From Bog-756 sp963829235 (lineage in GTDB: Bacteria; Actinomycetota; Acidimicrobiia; Acidimicrobiales; RAAP-2), in assembly GCA_963829235.1 (NCBI GenBank), contig CAWHIF010000006.1, forward strand, positions 285,050-349,049: a DNA stretch of 64,000 nt. Direction: 5' to 3'. The notes below the pieces were generated by a model. That model saw nothing but the letters and a program-made list of their open reading frames with translations. It searched no databases and was not told the origin of the DNA. Below are positions 51,517 to 59,036 of this stretch, piece by piece. Position 1 is the stretch's first letter, and each line of letters starts with the position of its first letter. The position numbers and the translations under genes were made by a program.

Positions 51517-52345
51517 TCAAGCGGCTCCGCTTTCGCCGGTATCGGCGCGACGGACGGTGATGTCCCCGAAGGAGCTGCGGACCCGCACCTCGACGGTGTC
51601 GTCCGACGGGTCCGGGACGCTCGCTGGCATCCAGGTGATTGCGCACGCGGCCGAAGCCGGTGTGCAGATCGAGCCAGGCCGCGACCCCGGGGCGCACGGC
51701 GACGTCCACCTTGCCGCATGCCGTCTCGGCGACGACGAGCACCGGTGACCACTTCACCGAGATGGATATCGCCGTTCGCAGTCTTGACCGACACCGCGGC
51801 GCTCGGGCCTGGTCGCACGGCGATGTCGCCATTGGCCGCCTTCACCTGGAGATCGCCGGCGACTTCGCCGATCGGAGGTGTCGCCATTGCCGTTCTTGAT
51901 CTTCGACGGGCCACCGATCCGGTCGACCCTGACCGCCCGGTGCCGGTGGTGAGCTCGGCGTCCCCGGCGACCTGCTCGAGGGTGATGTCGCCGGCTCCGG
52001 TCTTGTAGCGGCAGTCACCGAGTGCTCCCGGAGCAGCGCAGGTTGGCCAGCCCGGCCTCGCCGCGCAGCTGCGAACCGGTCGGCAGCTCGATCCGCACAT
52101 CGATCGACTCGCCGCCCCCGCGGAAGCTGTATCGCTTCCATCCCTTGGGCGCCTTGATCCGGAGCACGCCGTTGGCATACTCCACGGTGGTCCTCTCCGC
52201 GGCGGCCACGTCGGAGGGACTGGCCGGGGTCGCTCGGCTCCACCGCGACCACGGTGTCGGCTCGATCGCTCGCCGCGATCTGGAGGTCGCCGACGCCGAG
52301 CTCCACGGTGAGCGAGATGGGCTCGGGGGTGTCGAAGGTTGGCAT
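51517..52345 (-). pseudogene. DUF4097-type beta-repeat protein, several frameshifts
   Basis: Remains of a protein of about 275 residues. It starts at ATG 52345 (MPTFDTPEPISLTVELGVG). Clean family sequence then switches frame near 52220, 52015, 51940, 51880, 51745 and 51610. The pieces in order include ANGVLRIKAPKGWKRYSFRG, KTGAGDITLEQVAGDAELTT, GGPSKIKNGNGDT, VKAANGDIAV, VKTANGDIHLG, GKVDVAVRPGVAAWLDL and SSFGDITVRRADTGESGAA, with stop at 51517. The repeated GDI strands are typical of DUF4097. Residues are conserved between breaks, so indels rather than decay explain it. Confidence 0.75.
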
Positions 52346-52414
52346 GGAAGTCCTTTCTCTGGGGATCGGTGGATCGATCGGAAGCCCGACACCGCCGGCA
52401 ACGAGAGCGGCCGG

Positions 52415-52958
52415 TCAGCGGGCCCAGCCGAGTGAACCGCTGTGCACCCTGCGGGCCGCGCCGGCCGGGCCGTGCCGGAGGGTCGGTGCGTTCCAGGGCG
52501 GCGGCGGCCGCCCGGACCAGCCAGGCATTGACCGAAAGCCCCTGACCCGCGGCGGCGTGATCGACCCGGGACTTGAGGTGATCGGGCATCCGCAGGTTGA
52601 TCCGCGCCATGCCGCCCTCGTCGCCGACGAGGAGCTGCGGCGGCCGCGGACGACGTCTCCGCGCCGTCGCGGCCCGCATCCGCCAGGTCGTCGCCGGCCG
52701 GCTCGGCCGGAGCCGTGACGACGAACTCGGGGTCGCGGCCACGCAGGCGCACCTCCACCGAAGCGGGTGCGAGCTCGCAGGTGATCTCCTGGGTTGCCGC
52801 GGCCAGCGCGTCCAACAGGGACGAGACGGATCGCCGAGTCCAGCGGTGCCGACGAGCCGCCCGGCCAAGGGCCCGTGCGTCCTCCCCGCCGGCTTCGGCG
52901 CACCTCGAGCTGGTCGGTGGATCTCGTCTATATAGGGCTGCAGGTCCATGAGTGCCAT
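52415..52958 (-). pseudogene. ribbon-helix-helix (HicB-like) regulator, frameshifted
   Basis: Remains of the actinobacterial RHH protein that usually precedes a DUF4097 gene. The start is ATG 52958 or 52949 (MDLQPYIDEIHR). Later pieces in other frames read LDALAAATQEITCELAPASV, VEVRLRGRDPEFVVTAPA, then the RHH domain MARINLRMPDHLKSRVDHAA with GLSVNAWLVRAAAAALE, and an ending GWAR at 52415. At least three frame changes are needed. It lies 69 bp upstream of the DUF4097 gene, with palindromes over its start. Confidence 0.75.
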
Positions 52959-52965
52959 TATGGCA
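52953..52965. promoter_or_regulatory. TGCCAT palindrome over the RHH gene start
   Basis: TGCCAT-t-ATGGCA, a perfect 6-bp inverted repeat, overlapping the ATG at 52958. The same arms recur at 52997-53012, about 45 bp away. RHH proteins bind such short paired palindromes, so autoregulation is likely. Confidence 0.65.
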
Positions 52966-52996
52966 TCATTTTGGCACCAACACAAACTCATGTAGG

Positions 52997-53012
52997 GTGC
53001 CATTGATGGCAC
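52997..53012. promoter_or_regulatory. second TGCCAT palindrome
   Basis: GTGCCAT-tg-ATGGCAC, 7-bp perfect arms. With 52953-52965 and the intervening TTGGCACCAA (52971-52980) it forms a three-site operator region upstream of the RHH gene. Confidence 0.65.
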
Positions 53013-53140
53013 TGATGATGACGTACAGCCGCACGTTCAAGAGCGTCGACGGGTCGAAAAACGCCGGTCAAGCGCATCCGTGACCCAGCGGCGGCAGCCC
53101 GCCCCGGCAGCTGGTTGGGCAGACGCGTCGGGGAGCGAGC

Positions 53141-53163
53141 GACCCCCGGCACTGCCGGGGGTC
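53141..53163. terminator. GC-rich terminator hairpin
   Basis: GACCCCCGG-N5-CCGGGGGTC, a perfect 9-bp stem with a 5-nt loop. It is 37 bp past the end of the secreted-protein gene (53200, -). Confidence 0.65.
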
Positions 53164-53199
53164 TCTCGGCGTACTGCCGTTGTCCCGGTGAGGCGTGGC

Positions 53200-53685
53200 T
53201 CAGATGGTGACCGGGCCCTTGTTCTTGATGAGCAGGGTGGTCGGCTTCGACGTCAACTTGTAGACGCAGATGGTGCCCTTGTAGCTACCGCCGATCAGTC
53301 CCTTGGCCGTGCCACCGGTGACCGTACCCGACGAGTTCTCCAACAGGTCCTTCGTGTACTTGGCCACGGTCGGGCACGCTGCATCGGAGCCTGCCTTGAT
53401 CGTGTATTTGGTCGTGGTGGTCTTCTTGTTCGACCAGGTGATGGTCTTCGTGGCGGCGACCGAGGTCCCGTGGGCCGGCGCCGTTCCGGCGTCAGCCGCG
53501 ATGGCACCGCCTCCCGTGCAGCCCGAGATGGTCTGGCTCGTGGCTGTTCCCGAGAGACTGGTGCAGCTCACCGTGAGAGGCGCCGCTGCCGTTGCCGTGC
53601 TCCCGGGAATGGCGACCGCAGCCAATGAGGCCGAACCGGCCAGAGCGGCACAGGCCAGCAGTCGGATGGGTAGATGACGTCGCAT
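53200..53685 (-). CDS. secreted protein of unknown function
   Basis: A 161-residue exported protein. A typical signal peptide (MRRHLPIRLLACAALAGSAS and on to about residue 34, ending ATAAA) precedes a Thr/Ser/Gly-rich beta-type domain. Cysteines occur in SCTSLSGT, ISGCTGGG, AACPTV and TICVYK and could form two disulfides. I do not recognise a named domain. It is intact, although it sits between strongly frameshifted genes. A hairpin terminator follows. Confidence 0.7.
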   Translation of the reverse strand: MRRHLPIRLLACAALAGSASLAAVAIPGSTATAAAPLTVSCTSLSGTATSQTISGCTGGGAIAADAGTAPAHGTSVAATKTITWSNKKTTTTKYTIKAGSDAACPTVAKYTKDLLENSSGTVTGGTAKGLIGGSYKGTICVYKLTSKPTTLLIKNKGPVTI

Positions 53686-53752
53686 GGAATCCCCCCTAAG
53701 GAATCAGTCGGCGGAACCGTTCGGCTCCACCCGTTCTTGTCGACAGTCCAAG

Positions 53753-54860
53753 CTACCTCGCGGCCGCAGCAATGCCTGGTGGCAGGTTGCCGTGCCGCCG
53801 TGTCACGGCGTTCCTTCCGTGCCGCCATGTCACGGCTGCCGGGGTAGGAGGCATCGGCCGACTCGGGAGCGATCGCGGTAGCCCGAACCATGGGAGCACA
53901 CTGTTCTCGAAGCGGGTCATGGCGCAGATCCGGTCGCCGGCGAGGGCGAGGACGAAGAGCCCGCCCCGTGGCTGATGCCGTCAGGGGCGCGCACGTAGGC
54001 CCGAACGCCGGCTGACCGTTGGCTCGCGTCGGCACGAGGTCGAACCTCCGGCCCGAGCCGAAGATGCTGGCACAGAAGCGGGCCACGGCGTCTCGGCCCT
54101 CGTATTCGAAGGGCATCGGCGGCATCGACATGAAGACGTCGTCGGTCAGGAGGGCCACCAGCGCGTCGAGATCGGCGGACTCCCACGCGCTGACGAACTT
54201 CCCCACGATCGCATTCTCCGCGCGGTGAGTCGGGGGCGGGAGACGGTTCGAGATCGGCGGTCGGCGCCCACCGGCGCTCCAAGCTGGCGCGCGCCCGCTT
54301 GAGCGCGCTGTTGACCGATTCGACGGTCGAGTCCAGCATGTCGGCCACCTCGCTCGCCTGGAATCCGAGGACGTCGCGCAAGACAAGCACGGCGAGCTGG
54401 CGCGGCGGCAGGACCTGCAGGGCGGTCACGAAGGCCAGAGAGATCGATTCGCTCTGCTCGTAACGGGCCTCCGGGCCGAGCGGCACGTCGATGGCGCCCT
54501 CGAGGAGGGCGTCGGGATACGGCTCGAGCCAGAGGACTTCGCCGAGCCGGGTCGGCTCGGGCGGTTCAACCTTGGGCACGTCCCACTCCTTGGCCGGGCG
54601 TCGGCTGGCCGAGCGACGCGCGTTGAGGCACGGTTGGTGGCGATCTGGTAGAGCCAGGTGCGCAGCGAGGCGCGTCCCTCGAACCCTCCGAAGCCCTGCC
54701 AGGCGGCCAGCAGCGTCTCTTGGAGGGCGTCCTCGGCATCCTGGAAGGATCCGAGCATCCGGTAGCAATGCACCTGGAGCTCCCGGCGGTGCGGCTCGGT
54801 CAGCTGCCGGAAGGCGTCGCCGTCCCCGGCCCGCGCCCTCGAGATCAGGTCGGCCGTCAC
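53753..54860 (-). pseudogene. ECF sigma factor with SnoaL-like C-terminal domain (TIGR02960-like), frameshifted
   Basis: Remains of a sigma factor of about 365 residues. It begins at GTG 54860 (VTADLISRARAGDGDAF). Region 2 reads LQVHCYRMLGSFQDAEDALQ. After a break near 54620 region 4 follows as LPPRQLAVLVLRDVLGFQAS and STVESVNSALKRARASLERR. After further breaks near 54270 and 54000-53960 the SnoaL-like domain reads VALLTDDVFMSMPPMPFEYE and LVPTRANGQPAFG, ending at TAG 53753. At least four frame changes are needed. The residues themselves match the family closely. Confidence 0.78.
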
Positions 54861-54911
54861 CCACCGTCGCGTCACCTCTCTCCGGCCCTCGTGCGCATCT
54901 CCATCCTCGTA

Positions 54912-54980
54912 TAGACACCGGCCGAGGGGCGAACTGGGCGGTCGGTGAGCGCCCAGTTTCCGCGATGTCGCGGTGTCTAC
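54912..54980. promoter_or_regulatory. mirror-symmetric divergent ECF-type promoter pair
   Basis: Plus strand: CGCCCAGTT (54950-54958) then CGGTGTCTAC (54971-54980). Minus strand: the same CGCCCAGTT (54940-54932) then CGGTGTCTA (54920-54912). The distance from CCCAGTT to GTCTA is 16 bp on the plus and 15 bp on the minus strand, the usual ECF -35/-10 spacing. It lies between the sigma gene (start 54860, -) and the reductase gene (start 55021, +). Confidence 0.6.
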
Positions 54981-55020
54981 ATGAGTGGTAACTGACAACG
55001 CCGACGAAAGGAGAACCGAA

Positions 55021-55613
55021 ATGGGAAAGATCGTCGATCACCACCAACGTCTCGCTCGATGGAGTCGTCCAGGACCCGGACGGTCGAGGAGGGCTTCAGG
55101 CATGGGCGGCTGGTTCGGCCAGTTCGGGGGCAAGGACCTCGAAGGGTGGGCCAAGGTCGAGACTCGACGAGGCGCTGCGGCACCGAGGCCCTGCTGCTGG
55201 GTCGGCGGAGCGACGAGTGGTTCGCCGCGCGGTGGCTGCGTCGCGGACCGGCGAGTGGGCGGACAGGTTGAACAGCCTGCCCAAGTACGTCGTCTCGTCG
55301 ACCCTCGAACGAGCCCCAGCTGGAGCAACGTCGACCGTGCTCAAGGGCGACGTGGTCGAGCGAGGTCTCCAAGCTGAAGCAGGAGATCTGGACGGGGACA
55401 TCGTCGTCTACGCCAGCTACCAGCTCGTGCGCACACTGATCGAGCACGATCTGGTCGACGAGTTGCGGCTCGTCGTCTTCCCGGTCGTGCTCGGGGCGGG
55501 CAAACGCCTCTTCGGCGACACCAGCGACAAGAAACCCCTGCGCCTCGTCGGCACCCGGACCATCGGTGACGGCCTCGTCGTTGCTCACCTACGAGTTCGT
55601 GAGGGCGGCGTAG
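55021..55613 (+). pseudogene. dihydrofolate reductase/RibD-like family protein, frameshifted
   Basis: Remains of a reductase-fold protein of about 195 residues. ATG at 55021 has AAAGGAG seven bases upstream. Conserved pieces appear in successive frames: MGKIV, TTNVSLDGVVQDPDG, GGWFGQFGGKDLEGWAKVET, ALLLGRRSDEWFAARW, LNSLPKYVVSSTLERAPAG, GDIVVYASYQLVRTLIEHDL, VDELRLVVFPVVLGAGKRLF and LTYEFVRAA, stop at 55613. At least five breaks are needed, the first near 55036. It faces the symmetrical ECF promoter region, so it is the likely target of the adjacent sigma. Confidence 0.78.
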
Positions 55614-56768
55614 GCGGCGTCTTGTAGCTCGGCGTGGACAGCGGGAGGCTCCGAGGTCGCCCAGAGGAGTTGTGTCAGCACGATCACCACCAAGGCCCGG
55701 GCCGGATCGACCAGCCACGACGTACCCAGCCCGCCGTCCCATCCGAAGGCCCCGGCCCGTGGCCCCTCGGTGATCACGGACTGGCACAGGCTCCAGCTCC
55801 GACCGTGAAGGAATGCGTCCGCGGTCCCGGCCCGCTGAGCCGGGGTCAGCTGGTCGCGGGTCATCTGCGCGACCGCCTCTTTCGGACAGCACCGGGGCGC
55901 CGGCGACGAGGAACATGCGGGCGAAGGCCAGGAGGTCATCGACGGTCGAGACCAGCCCGGCTGCGCCGTCGGCGAAGGCGGGAGGGTGGCTCCACTGCCC
56001 GTCGGGTGGATCCCACACCTCCGGCCCATCCGCCGTGGATACGTAGGCAGTGGCCAGGCGCGAGACATCCGGAGCCCAAAAAGCCGTGTCGCGCATACCC
56101 AGTGGCTCGAATATCCGGCTGCTGCAGTCACGTCGGTGAAGGGCATGCCGGCGGCCCTGCCCGCCAGCACCCCGAGGACCGACGCCCCCGTGTTGTACAT
56201 CCAACGCCGGCCCGGCTCGGCCATGAAGCGGCAGCGAACCGAGCCCGGCGATCCAGGTGTCGGGGTCGGGCTGCTGCGTCGGGGTTGGGAGGGCCCAGGG
56301 TGCCGAGGCGCAATTCGGTGGCGGCCTGCACCACCGGCCACGGCTGGGGCGCCATGAACATTTCTGCCACCATCCCGAAACCGAAGGTGAAGGTGAGCAG
56401 ATCGCGGACGGTGATCGGCCTCGGTGCGGGGACGGTGTCGTCGAGCGGGCCGTCCATGCTCGCAGCACCCGGCGATCGGCCAGCTCCGGCAGCCACTTCT
56501 GAACCGGGTCCTCCAACCGGACGACGCCTTCGTCCACCAGCGCCATGATCGCCGCGCCGGTCACGGGCTTGGATGTCGACGCGATCCGGAACTGGGAGTC
56601 CCGGCTGACCGGTGGCCCGCCGACAGACAGGGATCCGAGTGTCTCCACATGAACGTGTTCATCCCTGGCTACCAGCGCGACCAGGCCGGGGATCTTGTCG
56701 GGCCCGACATGGCGGGCTGCCACCTCGGCGAACCGTTCCAATCCGTCCCGGGACAGCGGATCAGTCAT
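55589..56768 (-). pseudogene. serine hydrolase (beta-lactamase/DD-peptidase fold), frameshifted
   Basis: Remains of a penicillin-binding-protein-fold hydrolase of about 390 residues. The first 100 residues from ATG 56768 are in one frame and contain the catalytic SxxK in FRIASTSKPVTGAAI. The frame then changes near 56460, 56280, 56170, 56110 and 55890. Later pieces include LTFTFGFGMVAEMFMAP, GAFGWDGGLGTSWLVDP (the third-motif region) and DAAYAALTNS, ending at TAG 55589. The end overlaps the convergent reductase gene by 25 bp. The ATG overlaps the stop of the VOC gene by 4 bp. Confidence 0.78.
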
Positions 56769-57232
56769 GTGCTCCTCGCTTTGCCGGCATCTCCGGGTTC
56801 ACTCGCCGGGGTCGCGTCACGCCGGGGAGCGCCTCGGAAGAACCAGTGCACACCGTACCGGTCGGCGAGATGCCCGTAGGTGCCGAACGGCATGTCCCGC
56901 AGGTCGTCGAGTAGGGCCTTGTCGGCGCCGACGGCCAGCTTGTCGAAGACCGACCTCAGCTCACCGTCGTCCGCGGCCTGCAGATAGACGGCGACGGTGT
57001 TGCCCGGTTTCGGCACCCGGGTGGGATGGAGCCAGTCGGTGCCCGAGAGCTCGACGGCGTCGCTCTTCAGGCAGGCATAGGTCACCTTTTGCCGCTGTTC
57101 GGGTGGTGCGTCGATCCCCATCGGGGTGTCGCCCAGCTTGGTCATGGTCAGTTCGCCGCCCAGACAGGATTGATAGAAGGCCATCGCCTCGGCGCAGTCT
57201 CCGTCGAAGAGCAAGAAGGGCGTGAGGTTCAT
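56765..57232 (-). CDS. VOC-family (PhnB-like) protein
   Basis: A 155-residue protein of the PhnB/3-demethylubiquinone-like VOC group. It opens MNLTPFLLFDGDCAEAMAFY and has LGGELTMTKLGDTP, VAVYLQAADDGELRSVFDKL and the closing YGHLADRYGVHWFF. The metal-binding positions typical of catalytic VOC enzymes are only partly present, so a binding role is possible. ATG at 57232. Intact, and the first gene of a coupled pair with the serine hydrolase. Confidence 0.85.
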   Translation of the reverse strand: MNLTPFLLFDGDCAEAMAFYQSCLGGELTMTKLGDTPMGIDAPPEQRQKVTYACLKSDAVELSGTDWLHPTRVPKPGNTVAVYLQAADDGELRSVFDKLAVGADKALLDDLRDMPFGTYGHLADRYGVHWFFRGAPRRDATPASEPGDAGKARST

Positions 57233-57362
57233 CGTGCTCGCTCCTCCCGGGCTGCCTGCGGACCAGGCGAGGTCGCGTTCCGGCAATCCTAGAATTTGTC
57301 CGGAGCGCCGGGTGCCGCGGCGGGGTCCCGGACGAGCCGGTCCACTGATCCACCGGGGCGCT

Positions 57363-57382
57363 GACTATCTCTGCGTATAGTC
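57363..57382. promoter_or_regulatory. TetR operator candidate for the exporter operon
   Basis: GACTAT-N8-ATAGTC, 6-bp perfect arms and AT-rich, 50 bp before the ATG at 57433. The right arm overlaps a possible -10 element (TATAGT). This fits autorepression of the TetR-ABC operon. Confidence 0.65.
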
Positions 57383-57432
57383 TATTGGCGTCGACAGCTA
57401 ACTCGGAACCGGCGCAGAGAGGACGGACGTCC

Positions 57433-58122
57433 ATGCCGACTGGCGCATTGGGGGAACCGGCCTTCGAGGACCTGACGGCGCGGGCACGGATCAGGGATGC
57501 GGCGCTGCGCCTCTTCGGGGAGCACGGGATGGGCACGACGACGATCCGGGACATCGCCGCCGCGGCCGGCGTGTCGGGGGGGCTGGTGCGTCACCACTTC
57601 GGGTCGAAGGAGGGTTTGCGCGACGCCTGCGATGCCTATGCCCTCGACCAGCTCATGCGGCTCAAGGAACAGGCGGTCGTCGAAGGCCGGCTGGCGGCGC
57701 CGGGGTTCCTGGCCGGCGCGCAGCCGACGATGCTGCTCTTCTATCGCTACCTGGCCCGCTCGATGCTCGATGGCTCTGCCGCGGCGGCGACGATGTTCGA
57801 CGAGATGGTCGACCTCGGAGAGAAATGGCTGGCGGAGCACCACCCGGGCCTGACCGGCGACCAGAGGGCGTACTCGGCATTGCTGGTGGCCATGGAACTC
57901 GGAGCCCTGTCGATGAACGAGCAGCTGTCGCGGGCGCTGGGGGCCGATATCTTCAGCCGTGAGGGGCACCTTCGCCTGGCCAAGGCGAAGCTCGACTTCT
58001 ACTCCCGGCCGCTGCTGAGTCCGGAACTGGCCGCGGAGGCGCGTGCGGCGATCGACGGGCTCTCCACCGGTACCTCCACGAGCCCGGGCGGGGCCGGGTC
58101 CACGAGACGGACGGACACGTGA
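57433..58122 (+). CDS. TetR-family regulator of the ABC exporter
   Basis: A 229-residue TetR protein. The HTH lies in about residues 20-65 (LRLFGEHGMGTTTIRDIAAA, then GVSGGLVRHHFGSKEGL). ATG at 57433 is preferred; TTG at 57385 would begin inside the promoter just after the palindrome. Its stop overlaps the GTG of the ABC ATPase gene (GTGA), so it is coupled to the exporter and probably represses it until a toxic ligand binds. Confidence 0.88.
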   Translation: MPTGALGEPAFEDLTARARIRDAALRLFGEHGMGTTTIRDIAAAAGVSGGLVRHHFGSKEGLRDACDAYALDQLMRLKEQAVVEGRLAAPGFLAGAQPTMLLFYRYLARSMLDGSAAAATMFDEMVDLGEKWLAEHHPGLTGDQRAYSALLVAMELGALSMNEQLSRALGADIFSREGHLRLAKAKLDFYSRPLLSPELAAEARAAIDGLSTGTSTSPGGAGSTRRTDT

Positions 58123-59036
58123 GCACACCCGCCGCGGTACGCACGGAGGGACTCACCAAGCGCTACGGCGCGGTGGACGCGCTCCACGATCTCTCCCTCG
58201 AGGTCGGGCCGGGCGAGGTCCTCGGCTACCTCGGACCGAACGGAGCGGGCAAGACGACCACCATCCGGCTGCTGTTGGGACTGATCCTGCCGACGGCCGG
58301 CCGGGCCGAGATCTTCGGGTTGGACTGCCGGCACCGTCCGGTCGCCACCCACCGGCACCTCGCCTACGTACCCGGCGAGGCGAACCTGTGGCCCGCGCTC
58401 ACCGGCGCGGAGACGCTGCACCTCCTGGGCCGGATCCAAGGCACGGTCGACGAGGCCTATCGAGACGAGCTGGTCGCCCGCTTCGATCTGGACCCGGACA
58501 AGAAGGTCCGGGCGTACTCCAAGGGGAACCGCCAGAAGGTCCTGCTCATCGCCGCCCTCATGTCCCGGGCCGACCTGCTCGTCCTGGACGAACCGACGGC
58601 GGGACTCGACCCGCTCATGGAGCAGGCCTTCCGGAGCTGTATCCATGAGGCCAAGGGGCGGGGTCAGACCGTGTTCTTGTCGTCGCACATCCTGAGCGAG
58701 GTGGAGGCGCTGTGCGACCAGGTCGCCATCCTGCGCAACGGACGGTTGGTCGAGACCGGGACGCTGGCCGAAATGCGCCACCTCTCGGCCACCACGGTGG
58801 TGGTGACCTTCGACGGGCCGATCCCGGACCTCGGGCGCGTGCCGGGGGTGAGCGCGGTCCGCGCCGACGGGCGTGATGTGCACCTGGAGGTGAGCGGATC
58901 GGTGGAGCCGCTGCTGAAGGTGCTCGCCGGCTGCCACGTGACCAAGCTGTTGAGCCGGGAGCCGTCGCTCGAGGAGCTGTTCCTCGCCCTCTACGGCGAA
59001 CAGGAGCCCGCAGATGGGCACTCCGTTGTCGGCTGA
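58119..59036 (+). CDS. ABC exporter ATP-binding protein (drug/antibiotic type)
   Basis: A 305-residue ATPase of the DrrA/CcmA-like exporter group. Walker A is GPNGAGKTTT, Walker B is LLVLDEPTAGLD, and the H-loop is LSSHI. The signature is unusual: YSKGNRQKVLLIAAL in place of LSGGQ, which is common in this exporter subgroup. A C-terminal regulatory domain of about 80 residues follows. It overlaps the permease gene by 23 bp. Confidence 0.9.
   Translation: MSTPAAVRTEGLTKRYGAVDALHDLSLEVGPGEVLGYLGPNGAGKTTTIRLLLGLILPTAGRAEIFGLDCRHRPVATHRHLAYVPGEANLWPALTGAETLHLLGRIQGTVDEAYRDELVARFDLDPDKKVRAYSKGNRQKVLLIAALMSRADLLVLDEPTAGLDPLMEQAFRSCIHEAKGRGQTVFLSSHILSEVEALCDQVAILRNGRLVETGTLAEMRHLSATTVVVTFDGPIPDLGRVPGVSAVRADGRDVHLEVSGSVEPLLKVLAGCHVTKLLSREPSLEELFLALYGEQEPADGHSVVG

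Noticed and set aside
51517..53012. Toxin-antitoxin module
   Set aside because: Although the RHH protein is HicB-like, the partner is a DUF4097 beta-repeat protein and not a HicA-type toxin.
53006..53083. Plus-strand 25-codon frame starting ATGGCACTGATG just after the TGCCAT palindrome
   Set aside because: Too short, no recognisable sequence, no good ribosome site. It could be the start of a frameshifted gene, but nothing downstream supports that.
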